From Ophthalmolycus amberensis (Eukaryota > Chordata > Actinopteri > Perciformes > Zoarcidae): 64,000 nt of DNA. The stretch's first letter is position 1, and each line of letters begins with the position of its first letter. Positions 1 to 14,345 of this stretch are shown piece by piece. The notes beneath the pieces are model-generated. The model was not told the origin of the DNA. It did no database searches and saw only the letters and a program-made list of their open reading frames with translations. Position numbers and translations under genes: made by a program. Where the stretch lies: contig JAFEUB010000840.1 of NCBI GenBank assembly GCA_024529925.1, positions 372,001-436,000 on the forward strand, read 5' to 3'.

Positions 1-3000
1 AAAAAAACAAAAATCCCTCAAGTTTTAAATCATCAGGTCTCAAAAGCGTACATATGAGACGCACTATTAATTACAAGTTTCTCTGGAAACTTACATCCAG
101 ATTGCACCATAGCTCCGACCAAAGTCAGTGCATTTATAACACCTCACATTCTAGTTAAATGCATTTGTGCTTCAGCAAAGACACATTTTCACAATGATTA
201 GTCTCACACAAAAGCAAGGGCAATTTCAGACCAAGGAGCTGCTGCAAATGTCTCGACCAAACACACATTTAAATGGTGGAGTAAACATATTCCGTGAAGA
301 AAAGCCACAGTGCACACTCTTGTTTATGAGCATTAAAAATGCATTGGTGTTCTAAATCATTATAATGCAAATTCTGAGTCTGTAAAGCAGCAGTACACTG
401 CGCACATTAGATGAGTGCAAATCCATCAGGCAGAGCTAAAAAATACTGTGTACCGAATGTAATTGGAATAACAAATAGTAGGCTATATTATTCAACATAT
501 GGTCAATGCCATACCGATTGGAGTCGAGAGTGAAATAAAAGCAAAATGTGCATGTTTTGCCACACCATTTCCTTCGGGCAGGCACAATATGCGGCGCCAT
601 TAAGAGAACAGCTCGCCACGGGTAATGGAGTCTGTGATGAATTATACAAGCACAAATAAATACTGTCAATCAGTTAGAAGTAAGGATTAATAGCAAACAA
701 GGCTGCCCTCAATGCCTTTGTACTATTTCTGTTTTGCTTACATATTTATGTAATATTTGCTATTTTACTCCAGAAAATCCTTGCAAACAACATTCATTTA
801 AATATCTGATTCCTGTCTCCTCTTCCTCTCCGCTAAGTGTCAGTCCAAACAAAGCACTTTGAGCGGGGACTAAAGCATTGCAGTGTGGAATTTCAGCTCT
901 CAGCGTAATGACTCTCAGAGGCTGCAGTGGCTCATACAGGGAGGGGTTGTTTCTGGTTTGCAGTCATATGAAATGTCATCTGGAATTTGACAAGACATGA
1001 AGAAGCAATCCCTTTTGAGAGCTCCACTGAACCGCACATTTCCTTATATTGTTCTCTTGTTACAATCAAGCCCTTACGGGTGACCCGTGTCATTGTGTGA
1101 TAAAAACAAATTATTTGCCCAAGAATTATTGTGGGCTCTGCTGTCCCGAGGTCAGAATAACTGGTAGCCTTCGTCTATTATTAAACAGATTAGACTGTGT
1201 CACTGGCCAAGAATTTGAGCTGTTGTAAGCGTAGTTGATGTCACACAGCCAAGCAGATGCCATGTGTTGTTGTTTTTTTAATCAGCTCTACATTGCCATT
1301 GTAAAATATTAAAACTTAAGATTTAATTTGTTTTATTCTCCTATGGTGTGTTTATTAATTTACACTAGCAACACATAATGAAGAAGGTCATAATAACACG
1401 TTTGCGGAAAGCAATCGGGTAAACTAATTAAACTGTTATTTCGGCCTATGAAGATGTCAACATGAAACATTCTTCCACTTACTTCGGGTGACACTTTTTG
1501 GAACACATCTGCACATTTATTTATTCACAGTTATCATGGGTCATGTTTTGGATGCAAGTCTTTTTAGAGCACTCCATTAGGCGCTCACAGTGTGAATGTC
1601 GCTCCCAAAAAAAACAAAGAAAAATGCAATTTTGAGCTAGATTCTGTGTTTTGGAATGAGTTTTACCCATTTTCAAAAGTAAAAGGATCAGTAGCTTTGA
1701 CTTGTCCATTTTTATTTCCAACTCTTTCATCCCCTTTGTGCAGGTTAGCTGTGGTTCAATCTAATTAGAGTTTCTCAACAACCAGAATGGTGAAACGTTC
1801 CCTTTTTCCCCCTTTTGAAGTCATACTTCACAGTCCAAAGATCAATAGTTTCCAGTGTTCAAACCATTTATTCTTTATTATTTAAATTTGTCTCTTTAAA
1901 TAATTTATTCGTCATGCCTTCACAAACTATCCTGGCTCTGGGAAAACCTGGTACGTACACAGCAGGAAATAGGCAAAAAAACAGGTTTGTCAAGGCTGGA
2001 GTGTTGGGTTACAGCTGTTGAGAGGTTCGGTGGCACAGCTGGAGTGGGTTTGCATCTAAGGCTTCTTTTGCCCAGCACATTGACATTTCCATGGTTGCAC
2101 AGTTTGAGCTCCAGGGCATTCTACAGTCGGACGATTGTCCAGCTTCCACTTTGGTTCAAACAATATGCATCCACTGCAGCTGCAGTCACTGTTGCGTACT
2201 GAAAGATACATTTGTGAATGCGTCCGTTATAATCAGAGAAATATGCATCTCACATTGTCAAATTGAGATTCTACTGGCATTTCAAGCCTATGCCGTCATT
2301 GGCTGTGTGTGTGTATGTATGTTTGTATCTTTCATGTGGTTAACACGGGAAGCATACTGTTACTTTTTTAACTTCAGAACTCTAGCAGAATGTATTCAGG
2401 CGTCTTATGTTCCCAAAATGCAAGTTAAATGGAGACCCACCAGGAGAAAGAAATTCTACCACAAAACAGCTTGCCCCATCAGCAGTTTTCTACTTCTTTC
2501 ATAAGTTGCTGCAAAACAAATCTCACTTTCACGCCATTCATGATGTGAACTGAACTGAAGCCACATGTCAGTGAGTGTTTAAAGACTCGTATGGAGACTC
2601 AGTGTGGAAAGAAATATTCAACACATTCGAGGATCAATTTGTTAATCACATTAACATTGAGACAGTATTTGTGGCACGTTGCGTATAGTTGGTAATACTT
2701 TGAGCCCATTTTACTGTGGAGTTGTATGTTTAATACATGATTAGCCAGCATAAACAGCATAAACAGTGCATATTATGTTACCATTAAATATAAGTTTACT
2801 TTCCTTTCCCCTCTACTGCAGCATGTTGGGGACTGTCTCACCCTGCATTGTTGAAACTGTTCTTTTTGCAAAGTGGGAGTAAGTCCCTTACCATCAAAGT
2901 AGCCCCAGAGCCCTTTAAGACAAAACAGATATCGGGTGAGATGAAGACAGAAACATAACTGATGGAAATAAATATGCATAGTACTTTAATCTTGGACAGG

Positions 3001-3602
3001 ACAAATACATACATATATATTCTTAATCGGCTTTTGTCCTATGAATGATGCTTCATTGAAGTGCTTCGTCGTTCTTGGAGGCATTGCACTGAGGCAAGAC
3101 CAAGTTACAATTGCATTAGCTAAACCATTACTCAAAAGGAAAAGAAACAGGCTTTAACATATACTATTTCAGCTCTGTTGTACGTGTGGCATCAGCATGC
3201 AGAGGCTGAAGTAGGATAATATGGCCCCTTGACATGAAGGTGGAAATCTGCAATGCAAATCTATCCGTCTTATTTTAACTTACAGGTTCAGGCTTTACAG
3301 GCGGGTCGGTCAAAAGGACCGTGGGCGCTCATTTTACGATTCAAGGCGCAAGAAAAATAGTCTTCGTCCCCACTCAAAAGCAGTGCTCTCCCACCATGAC
3401 GCACTGACAGTGGTAATGGAGTGGAGAGTCGGAAGCACCTTCACTTATTGTTCTCTTACAAAACATGCAGAGTTCCAAGGGCACAAACGCCGCAGTCAAA
3501 ATATGTGGCTTTTTTATGCCGAACTCACATTTGTTGACACACTGAATGTTGGCAGTCACCAGGTTTTATTTTCACGAGTAATGATGCACTTGTTTGTGGG
3601 GT

Positions 3603-3660
3603 GACAGTAGCTCAGGTGGCAGAGTGGGCCAACACCTGGCATGGCAGCTCCAGCACCTTT
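3603..3660 (+). repeat. tRNA-derived SINE head, decayed
   Basis: The segment tagctcaggtggcagagtgg at 3608-3627 resembles the RNA polymerase III A-box region of fish tRNA-derived SINEs (TRGCNNAGNNGG type). The expected B box (GGTTCRANNCC) is not intact downstream, so the copy would be inactive or the match incidental. Confidence 0.35.
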
Positions 3661-4566
3661 ACATGAATGCTTGTTTCTGTGGGTGCACTGTGTATTACCT
3701 CACAATAGCAGTGTTACGTTGTCAATAACATGTATTGTTCCGTTTAATTCTAAATGGTGAAGAGTCTGTCAGGTGATTTCCCTTTTTGTTTATATACAAC
3801 CTGAACAATTACCTAACTAATACAGGTTGATATTTTCTAAATGTGGTCAAACTAGCAACAAAACCAGCCTTTAAATGTTTATAATAATTTGCCCCTATAT
3901 CCCCCCCAGAAAAATATACCAGAAATAGAACATTGAGACATCCCATGAACAAAAAAAAAGAAAGAAACTGCACGTAAAACAGAAACCCAGGTCTTTGTGT
4001 GGCCGTTCATGTTGAATGCACTCAGACCGAACAGTAGTTACACGGAGCGCTTGAAGGTATCACCAGTCATCAGGTGCTAAGTTACAGTGCCCCAGTTTCA
4101 ATCAGCGCTCTGATGATTCCAAAAAGTTCTTGTAAGGTTCCACTCCAGGAGAACACAAAGGCAGCTATTGCTCTTCTCTCCGTGCGGCTTGTCGAAGCCA
4201 GAAATGCTTGAAATGCAGCAAGTAATCTGCTTTTGTGCTGGTGGTGGAATACAAATAAATAAATAAAAAACCAGATCCATGATTACTCGATTTGTGCAGG
4301 TGATATACGGTACTCTATGAGAAGGATACCCACTCACGCCGGCATATTTGTTATCTGACAGGACGCTTCTTATATCCTCTCTCCGTTGTGTGCTTCCTTT
4401 GACTATTTCCACCTTGTTAACTGGGTAGCAGGCATTCTGCAGAGATGGATAAGGTCGAATGCGATATGTCAGAAACCCGAACGTTTCAGGGGGATGTTTG
4501 ACAAAGCCCCAACCCGAAAAAATACGTCAGAAAGAGTCCATGCATTGAATAGTGTTTCTGTGTGTG

Positions 4567-4832
4567 CTTGATCTTGTACACTACTGTTTTGTTTATTTTT
4601 TTTTTATTTTTTTTTCCTACTTAGTTAATTTAATACAATTCTATTCAGTGTATATACTGTGCATTTTTATTACTTTGTTTCTTAAATTTAATAGGTCCTG
4701 CTCTGTTATTTTATTATATTGTATATAGTGTGCATTTTCCATACCCAATATTTTTATTTTATTGTGTAACCCTGTTTGCTGCTGCCACAGACAAATTTCC
4801 CCTTGGGGATGAATAAATATATTTCTAGACAA
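4567..4832 (+). mobile_element. 3' tail of a teleost non-LTR retroelement (LINE/SINE type)
   Basis: The end of this AT-rich block reads gctgctgccacagacaaa, then tttccccttggggatgaa, then taaatat. This closely resembles the common fish retroelement 3' tail of the form 'aatttcccc(t/a)tggggat(g/c)aataaa'. It is preceded by a T-rich stretch with loosely repeated 'gtatatactgtgcattt' units. No reverse transcriptase reading frame is attached, so this is a 5'-truncated copy. The family (L2/Rex-like or its SINE partner) is not resolved by eye. Confidence 0.6.
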
Positions 4833-7800
4833 GTACATTTCTATTCTATAAGCATACGTCTAAAAACAATGTGCTGCGAGTGTGTGATAAGCCTTACATT
4901 TGGCTGTAGCATTCTATAAAGCCTGTGCCTTTGATGGTGTGTTCACCATGTATTTAACATGTTTGTGATCCTAACTACATTTGTTTAAGCTTGTGGTTTA
5001 TTATTTGTTGCAGAGTATCATGACTTTGCTTTGTACTGAGGTACTTTGCGTGTACAAATGCGCTTTGTGTATACCCTGAACCTGCCCCTGTGGCATAACA
5101 TTGTGTCTGTTCAAAGTTTTGCCAAGCAGGCCCAACACGGCGCTCCTTATGACACCTGCCGAGCCACCTCTAATTGAAGAAAAGTTTTCCCATGTGAGCA
5201 GTGCCCTTGGCTCAGCATTGCAAACTGAACTTTTTTTTATTCCCTCAAGGGAAAAAGCTAAGGTTATGATAATAACTGTTCCTTTTCCCATTCTCCGTGT
5301 ATTTATATCTGGTTAAGCCAAAATGCCAACTTGCTGCACAGGTGTTCCAAGATGTCTGCTTGTGATAAAAGGGTCTGGATTGTTTCATTTGGTTCATGGT
5401 CTTAGATAAAGTAACATCATCAGATAACAGGGCAGAGCTAGTTGGAGATCAGCGTGTATTTAATAATGTCAGGGTATGCAATTTATTATAGCCATTTGCA
5501 ATTTGCTTGACTCTGTGAATTTGCGCGTGCATCTCTCCAGCTGGGAGCTTGTTTGTGTCTTTCGGCTTTTCTGCCTCGCTGTCGGAAACAGTCATTGACT
5601 CAGAAACAATTACCCTTATGACTTGAATATAATTCAATTAATTTCCTTCATTTCACAAGTAATAACGCATAACAGAGTTCCTATGAAAGACATCAGGTTT
5701 TCACAAGAGATTGCCGTTGGCTTCTATTTTTCTGCCTTCTTGGAGACGCAGTTCCATGAAAGCCCTTAATCTTCTCCACTCATTTGAGATGATTTATGGG
5801 CTTGCAGTGAAGCTTTACTTTGTATTTTCAAAATGTCCAGTGAAGAGCATGGATGACAAAATGAGCGCACTCTGATTCTTTGCGTGTGTTCGTCCTCTTC
5901 CTCTGTCTCCCCGCTTTTCAAAGTGTTTTCCTCCCGCCAGTCACAGTAGTGATGATTGAATAGGTTGAGGGAAGAGAATGCACGTCCTGTTTAAATTAGA
6001 CATTTATTTAATAATACGCCACTACCCCACTGCAGACAACTTGACATGTCTAATCTACATCTGGATGACATTTGCTGTTATGTCAAGATTCCCCATAACC
6101 ACCTGCATATTATAATATGAGTCTACAAAACAATGCTATTCAGGGCTTCGTGACAGCATTTGACGTAATGCAGAAATTCCATCTGCTCTCTCTTCCCCTC
6201 CCGGAAATCTGCCTTTTCTTATTATCAAAATGGTCCTTTGGTCGGACATTTTCTCCGGGAGAAGATCCGAGCTGAGGTGATGATGCCCCCCAGTTTTGTA
6301 CAGTTCCTCCAAGCGTGTCCTTGTTGGAAAGAATCCTGCAGAGGATTCCTAATTGTTCCCCTTCCTTGAGCATTTTAAGACTGATTCCAGCACTTCCCTG
6401 GGCGAGTCTTTTTCTCTGATAATGAAGGGTCTCTGTAATGTTTTCAGCAGTTAGGTCAAGCTTCTACTGCACCCAGAGCTCCAGGAGATGCAGAGATCTC
6501 TCAGAAACACATGGATCAAGAAAGAATTAGCCAAAAGGTGATCTCCCTTTTGTTTGTTTTTCTCCCTTTTGGCTATAGGACAGCAATGTGGCAGCGACGC
6601 ATTGGACATGTTTGACATTTTCAAACACGCCTGATTCAGTCAGGGCTCATTTGTACGTGACGCTCATTTCTGAGTGGCAAGTACGCTGCTGCTGTGACAG
6701 TCTCTTAATTATATTCGTTGAATATGAAGGCTTTTAGCTTCACAGTGATATTTTACCATTACGGTTAGCAGTTACCTGACGCAATGTGTTTTTTTTTGTT
6801 TCATAAAGACTAATGACACAGATCATCTGTTTCTTTGTTTTTGTCTGTCTTGACTCTGACTCAGTGCCTGAGTGCCTGAGTGCTGTATCAGCGCTCTTTG
6901 TGTGGACAAATATATATAATCGAACTAAGCTTTTCACCGAGTACCAATTATTGTATATTTGCATTATTGATCACATCTAGTGCTTTTTGTATTAAAATCA
7001 TCTTTTAAATCTATAATTAGTGTTAGTATAATTAGACCTGTTGATGAAATTATTAATTTTTTAATATGTTTACATTTTTAAAACAGTTTCTTCAAGGCCA
7101 CACGGGCTGTTTTTTATGTGTGGCAGGAGAGAAATGTGACATCTTTTCATTTGTGATGAAAAATACTTTTTGAAATAGACGGTTGCTACATGGAGGCTAT
7201 AGTTAGGCAGACAAATAATAAATAATATGCAATGTATTCATTATTTTCAGTATATTTTAATGTCCAGACATATCAGCAACAGAGTTGTCTTTAATGGCAC
7301 TGTAAGTGATACGTTACTTTTGACTTATGCCATTTGTAGTTTATATCAACGCTAAATGTGTAACACATGGTAACAATGTTATCTATTCGATAATGGTGGA
7401 TCATTTGTTCAGCACTGACACACACAAACCATAACTGGTCAATTATAATTAATAATTTAGAACAAATATTTTAGAGACTTGTATCATATTGCCCATAAGC
7501 ATAATCCATACACCCATTTAAACAAGGCAATCCATTGACCATAGAGCTAGCAAGTATCCGCTACCACTAAAACCTCTTAATCAAATGTATTGTCTGCAAC
7601 TCTCCAGCAGATCCTCTACAAAGTTGGGCCGTACCTTCACCCCTTTATGTTTTAGTTTTCAATTTGTCTTTCGTTTCCACCGCACGCACAGTATATTCTT
7701 CCTTGAACTCATTTGAGTGGGTAGATTGCTGCTTTAAACCAGCATTTCTGAGGCCACTTTCATCATGTGATTTAAAGATAGCGATGGCATTTCTTCTCAA

Positions 7801-8554
7801 ATAGAAGGAAAGTCTTTTTTAAAGCAGGCGTCTCTTCAAGTTGGAGCAGTAAATGGAAGCTGAACAGCAGCTTTCAGGACTGCACTGTATGTGTCAACGT
7901 GTACACAACATAAAAATGCAGAACTACACGGTTTACGTGCAAAACCAATAGAGAGAAAAAAACAGATGGGCCTTGAGGTTTGTGTTTAATTTTTTATGTA
8001 TGCGTCTCCGCAGGAAGAAAAAAAAAAAAAGTGCAACAATGAGTGGGTTGGGGTGAAGGTGAAGAAATAGTGTAGTTGGATGTTCGCTGCTCACCTGGGG
8101 ATCGGGTCAGGTGCAGAGACGGAGGCCAGGGAGAGGAATGTGGGCTCGCTGAGCAGGAGGATGTGTGTGAATGTCACTGTATTGTTTGAAATGGAGGGGA
8201 GTTGCTAGGATACGAAGGGATGAAGGCTCTCGGAGAGCACGCACAAACGTTGTCGACTGGATTTGGCATCAAGAAAATTAGAGCCAACGATTATTACTTG
8301 TGTAAGAGAAAACTACCAAGCGTTAGCAATTTTGTGATCACAAGGGCCCGATGCGAAATCAGCAGTTTACCACCCAAAAAAACATGTGCTGTATATTGCA
8401 AAGCCTTGCATATTTGAGCCACCCTAGCACTTTTCACACAGAAAGAAACCCTTTCAGGTGTTGACTGCAACTCTCAGGCCACCAACACTTGTTGCTACAG
8501 GATGACTGTCAAATCCAAATGAATGGGTGTGTGAATGACACAAATATGTAACTT

Positions 8555-8591
8555 TCTCTCTCTCTCTCTCTCTCTGAAGAAGAAGAAGAAG
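8555..8591 (+). repeat. Compound microsatellite (TC)n(GAA)n
   Basis: About ten TC dinucleotides (8555-8575) run straight into five GAA trinucleotides (8576-8591). Confidence 0.9.
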
Positions 8592-10605
8592 CAAGTCTGA
8601 CACAGCAGAACACACTGCAACGTGTCAAAAGGAGAAATCACTACACACAACCTTATCAGCTCTGTGTATGCATAATTTAAAGGGGAGATGTTCAGTAATT
8701 GGCAAGGTTTAAATATCTTGAGCTATGGTAATTGAATAGTCTCCCCACTAATGGAAAAGTGTCAGACATGCTCTTACACCCAGCAGACCGCAGACATTGA
8801 GTGACGGAGCACCAGAGCAAGGGAGTGAGACATGGGGAAGAAGAGGAAAGGAAATTCTGTCTTATTATTTGCTTGGCTGTGGAAAAGAAGATATCATGAT
8901 GAGAAAGAGTGGCTGGGTCATGTTGTGTGGCTGCCATCAAGCTGCACGGAAGTATTCCATCTCTTTCTTCTAATATTTGTCTTATGATAAACCCACTGTT
9001 AGCTGCAGGGCTATCCGAGTCCTGTTGGTTATGTTCTCATCATAACCCTCCTGGCTGTGTAGTTGGGTCTGACTGTAGACTGAGAAAAAAAAAACCCTCT
9101 CTTATTCCTTCCAGTGGGAGTTATCTTTCTCGAATGAAAAAGCCATTTTTAAAAGATGCTTGGCGAATCTGACAGAGTTCTAGTAGCTATACACGTCGAT
9201 CCATATCTGCAGCTGTGATTTGGGAATCGCAACACTGATAATGTGGTTTTATTACTGGCAAACAAAAGTCAAAAGCTTTGACTTGACCGCAGTTAGCCCG
9301 AGTCCCCCTTCACTACTTTATGTGTTCAAGTGTAGAAACGTATATCATATCGGTTGTCTAGTGACAGTTTGACACGGCTATTATCTGCTCCATCATAGCT
9401 ACAAAACACCAGCCATAATAATGATATCTGGTAAAAGAGTTTGCAAAGGAACACTGCATTTCAGGGTTATTTCGCACGGTGTCTAACTCTGTGAGCAGTA
9501 TTGCTTTTCTACTTCTTTATTATAAAACATAGGACTGACCAGTCTATTTTCACCATGACAGCATAAGAAAAGAGCCACCTCATGCATTGTTTTGAGGGTT
9601 GTTAGCTCCAGCTTCCTGCAAGGCAGAAGCGTATCTTGTAATATGAACAAAACCAGAGAGGTTTATCCGAACGCCTGAAAACTGCATTTCAACCACGTTT
9701 CAAATCCTCGCTATTTTTTTCAAGGAAATCATTTTTTTTGAACGTTTAAAAAAATAAAATGATAATGTGAAGCAGGGGTGAACAACCTTGATCTGCTGAC
9801 ATTTGAGATCGACTCCCCGTATGTCATGCTCTTGAGTCAAAATAGCAAGACTTGACAATGACTGACTATGAGAGAAACAGATTACACCACAAAATTGGAT
9901 TAGAATGTAAAGGATGCGCGCTGATCTGCATCTGTTTTCCTGCAGATCAAAGCTACCCTGTGGCACAGAATTGTTTTTTTTTTGTGCTCGGAGGTTCTCT
10001 GCAGTCATTTTTGCACAACCCTTTGTGAGTTCGATACGTCTTGTTCTTTATAAATCAAATTAACACATTGATCGGCCAGGAATCTGTCCAATAAAAACAC
10101 TGAGTCGGCCAGTAGAAAATAGTGTCATCAGTCTTTAGGAGGCTGCAGCACTTGCCTCTTATGTAGTTAATGCAAATACTTAGTTTTTGGCCTCGGGAAT
10201 CTTTTGTGCTGGTAGATCTCACAGGTTTAGTTCAACATAAAATATATGTATACCTGTATGGATAACTGTAGAGGCAGGACAAAGTAATCACGAATGAGAG
10301 ATTTACATACAAACAAACACATTTTACTTGAAAATAGGTTGAAATTCTCTTTATTTGCAACAGAGATATACTCACAGTTATTTCTGAGTATCATAAGTTC
10401 CTTGAATATGAACCAAAGATAGAGGAGTTCTAGCTCGAGGTCTTTGTTGAACAATTTGTCTTTGGTGAGGTGAAATGCAAAATGTCAGCAAACTCTCCCG
10501 TCAGACAGCAGGAGTTTGCTTCAGAATCAATGTGGTGCGAACGGTTCAAACTATTTCTGTTGTGATTGACTGGCATGTCAGCAGCCGAGCAACCATCAAC
10601 AGCTG

Positions 10606-10636
10606 CAGCTATAACCCCACATGGGGGTTATAGCTG
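10606..10636. repeat. Perfect 13-bp inverted repeat (hairpin)
   Basis: The arms cagctataacccc (10606-10618) and ggggttatagctg (10624-10636) are exact reverse complements around a 5-base loop (acatg). There is no T-tract or pri-miRNA-length stem, so this is a short isolated foldback in intronic sequence. Confidence 0.7.
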
Positions 10637-11319
10637 TTTGTTTTATGGTTTGATTTTTGTGGGTCAGGATGCAGAAGGAACATTACATAGAAAGGAATAT
10701 TTAACAATCTGCCAAAACTGAATATCTGGGGACACACGTACTGTTGAAACCAGGACATATTCATCTATTTCAAAGATGCCTCTGGACACCTACTGTGTCA
10801 CTGAAACTGGAGACGCGGGCTACATTTCAAGTTAACTGTCTACAAGTTCCAACTGTGACAAGATGTGGCGTGATTTACGTCATGTGAGCCAATCAGACGA
10901 GTGGGCATTCCCCCATTTGATCAGCGGGACGACGCAGCTTCGACAGTTTGCAGGGAAATGCCCAGATCCTGCTATAGCCGGGACATAATTGAGCACAGCT
11001 GCTTTAGCACCACCAGATATTCTGTTTCATTCGCTCTTTGAACCTTCAATTGCAACACTCCGCAGAATAATAGGCCCACTGTTCTCTCTGCCTTAGTCCT
11101 CTATATGCAAGTAATGAAGCCCCGATATGTGCTTGTAAAACAAGCTACAATTTGACCGGTGGTGTCTAAATCATTACCAGCAACAACATAATATATACTA
11201 CAGTATATCATAGGGTTGCTCTTATCGTAATACTCAGACCATTTGTCAGGCATCGGACACGTAATTGTCCTTCACTCTATTAAACTAAGAAATGGGAAAG
11301 TCATTGTAGATAGAGAGCA

Positions 11320-11398
11320 GGAGAGAGATGGATTTGATGGGGGCTGGGAATAACAGTCTGACACGAAAGAAATTAATCCTCAATATCCACTGCTCCCA
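11320..11398 (-). repeat. Short dispersed repeat, copy 1 of 2
   Basis: On the minus strand this reads agtggatattgaggatta followed by atttctttcgtgtcag. It closely matches the plus-strand sequence at 19531-19606 over roughly 75 bases, identical in the core. It could be an old SINE or other dispersed element. The family is not recognised. Confidence 0.45.
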
Positions 11399-11647
11399 AT
11401 GCACCTCCACAATTGCAGTCTCGGGCTGTCTAGTCCATTCATGAATCACTGGGCCTAGGAGACACGCAGGAGAAAACCACCAGCTCTCATAAATAAAGCA
11501 GGAACCTACTACTGTATAATGCCAATGAGGCATCCAGGCTCTGCTCTCATTCAGTTTCAGGAAAAGGGGGAAAACGCATGACAAACCACCTCTAACACTG
11601 CCATGAAAAGCTGCCATGGCTGTATTTACTGTAAGACTTAACCTGCC

Positions 11648-11660
11648 CGCCCCCTGCTGC
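11648..11660 (-). promoter_or_regulatory. CTCF-like motif
   Basis: The plus strand reads cgccccctgctgc. The minus strand GCAGCAGGGGGCG differs by one base from the core CTCF consensus CCASYAGRKGGCR. It lies in the large upstream intron. Occupancy is unknown. Confidence 0.35.
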
Positions 11661-11851
11661 CATCAGCACATGAGCAGCGTTAGCCAGCAGCGCAATGTGA
11701 GTTGTGAGAGGAGCGCGATGAAGATTGGATAAAGAAGCCACATTTCATTTCCTCTTATTGATCCAGGGGTGGTCAGCTGGATTTTGGCTCCAGCGATCGA
11801 TCTGATAGATGATATGAGGTGGTTATCAGGCGCATACGATTTTTTATTTTA

Positions 11852-11921
<70 letters not shown>
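11852..11921. repeat. (CA)4(TA)30 microsatellite
   Basis: A short acacacaca lead is followed by about 60 bases of uninterrupted TA. This is one of three long TA tracts in the window, and the only one without an adjacent palindrome. Confidence 0.95.
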
Positions 11922-11924
<3 letters not shown>

Positions 11925-14311
11925 AACATTTCTTTCCAACTCACCAGAGACGCTTCAAATCAAAATGTCACTAAAATGCCACCAGGGAAATAGAGCTATT
12001 TATTTTTTCTTCTCACATGCCTTTAATGTCTGAAGGAAGAAAACACAACTGGAGTGGTCGTTCATTATCTCCATCAAAATAGCACAGCTATCAACCCAGA
12101 GCCTATCTGATCATCCACAGTGTTTGAATCCCAATGGCAGTAAATAAGTTTAGATTCAAACGGAAATGTTGCTTCACAGTCGGTGCAGCTGAGGCTTTTT
12201 ATATATTTAGCAGAGGTTTTGTGTTGTGTACCATCGTGGCAGCTTCTGTAATCTATACAGTAGCGGCATGATCACAAAACTCATATCTTTTTACTTGACA
12301 CCAAGAAAACTGTAGACAGGCGTTGTGTAAAAATAGGTTTCTGTAAAGTGAAATATCTTGATGGTACGCATGATTCTCATTCAGATACACGTAGAAATGG
12401 TGAAACAACAGTATTCAATGCCCGTCCTTGCATTTAGTTTAATGTGCCAGGAAATAGTTTCAAGCATCTTCTACAATAATCAAGATTCTCAAGACTATCA
12501 GTAGTCAGCAGATCTCATGCTATAAAGATTTCAGGTCGGCGAGCCAATAAGACCTCATTATTCCCATATTCTCAAGACATTAAGCACGACGCCTTCGTTG
12601 ACTTTGCAATACTAAAGCCACTGTATCCATAAATGTCCGTATAACTGCTCAGTGTGCTCAGTGACACGGTGGAACCTCTCAGGGTTACTGGCTCGGTTAC
12701 TCTGGGAGTTCTCATATCCACCAGGTGTATATGTGGACCTCCTTCGGACCATTTTAAAGCTAGTTTGAAACTTTCTGAGGCAACGTACCTTAAAATTCAA
12801 GTTCGTCTCCTCCCATATTTATCTCTTACTCTCATTGTTATAAGTATTTTCTATTTATGGTTTGAGTTTTGCCCAGTTTCTTCGTTGCACTGCATATGCA
12901 TTTCTCTTCATGTAAAAGTCCATCCAGGGACAAGAGCTACAATGCAATACAACTTTTTTATGCTGTCTGTCCCATAAAAAAAGATTAAACATGAGATGTC
13001 AGCTCACGTATGATGTTTTCCCATCCAACTAAATTATTGAATTCCCCCCCTGACACGCTAACGTGAATCTCTATGTTATGAACGTATACAGATGAAGCTG
13101 GTAGGATCTGTTTCCCTGCATGCAGAACAGTGGAAGGATTTTGGAAACATGTCCTGTATTCAACCCACAGATTCTTCATTATGACATGCATTATTTCCTG
13201 CTGTTAAGTCAAAATCAGATCAATTAATGTGCATGGTGAACAGGTAGACAGACAGTTAGGAGCCGCAGTCTTTCTTCCCATTAGATTGTGGGAACAAAAA
13301 AAAAATATTTCTGATCAATGAAACTTCAATGCTGATAAAACACACAAACCCACCCTTGAAACACAGTACCATATCCATTTATTATAGTCATTACAGCTTT
13401 GACAGTATTTTCCGTCAAAGGGAAACAGAACAGATGAATTAACAACAATACACGTTGAGCCCTCTGTAGGGATAAATAGCAATAAATACAAAATATGCTA
13501 GATTTTATGAAATTGAAGTTTATTTTCCTGTACAAAAAAACACAGCTGTGTTTCTTTTTGGTATCGTGAACTTAAAAGCCTAGTGTGACACATTGGCCCC
13601 ATCATGGTCACAGGTTTCATATCACCTTAGGAATGTCTTCGCTTCTTGGTTTCAGCAATAACAATCCTTGCATGGCGAGAGCAGCACGACACATGCTCCG
13701 GCTGCCATTGGATTCCTGTAATATTGTGGAGTTAATTCCTTTCAGGTCGTTCAGGAAAATGTCTAGCAGATGGTGATCAATATTGACATTTAAGGTTGTT
13801 GTGGAATGTCATGAGGGAACAAATATGGCACGCCAGCTTTGAGGAAGCCCATCGATCCGTGCGGAGTACAACGTATTTCACAACCGGCTCTGCATTGTGT
13901 CTTTTTCAAACACAAAGTCTGAGAGCTATGATCAAGACCATGTTTTTCCATTTAACGGATCAAAGGAAAAGGTCAAATAATTCAGCAGAATACTGGAAAA
14001 CTCAGGAGTCATAGTTGACTTGCCCCCCCAGTTGCTCTCACAAACTGGTGTTATTATTGAGAGTTATCGAAGTGTTGCCCTGTATCTGTTGGTAGCAAAG
14101 CCTGCTCTGTGGCTCTATAGTGTAGAGCCTTTCAATGTGCTGATGGACAGGGTCAAATACCATGATCTGTATTTATCTGCGGGATGCTGCTCCTGTGCTG
14201 TAAATGTGATTTGTAAAGCCTCTTCATCCTCTTTTTGAGGATTTGCAGTATAGTGGACCACATGTGAGTCTCCCTGCACTTAAGCTACACTATCAGCAGC
14301 CCAGTAAGCTA

Positions 14312-14312
<1 letters not shown>

Positions 14313-14344
<32 letters not shown>
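14313..14344. repeat. (CA)16 microsatellite
   Basis: An uninterrupted CA dinucleotide run of 32 bases. Confidence 0.95.

Positions 14345-14345
<1 letters not shown>

Larger units (their letters stand above)
1..8553 (+). other. Upstream intron of the pcdh1-like gene, part 1
   Basis: Exon A has an in-phase acceptor, so a 5' exon must exist. None is recognisable from 1 to 31515, and the whole stretch is therefore read as one intron of at least 31.5 kb. This is inference; another gene's distal sequence at the far left cannot be excluded. The part is AT-rich, with scattered homopolymers, a SINE-like head near 3.6 kb and a LINE-type 3' tail near 4.6-4.8 kb. All open frames here are under 140 codons, without recognisable domains. 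Confidence 0.55.

Noticed and set aside
9690..9705. ttcaaatcctcg as a tRNA T-loop/B box
   Set aside because: No acceptor stem or A box at suitable distance.
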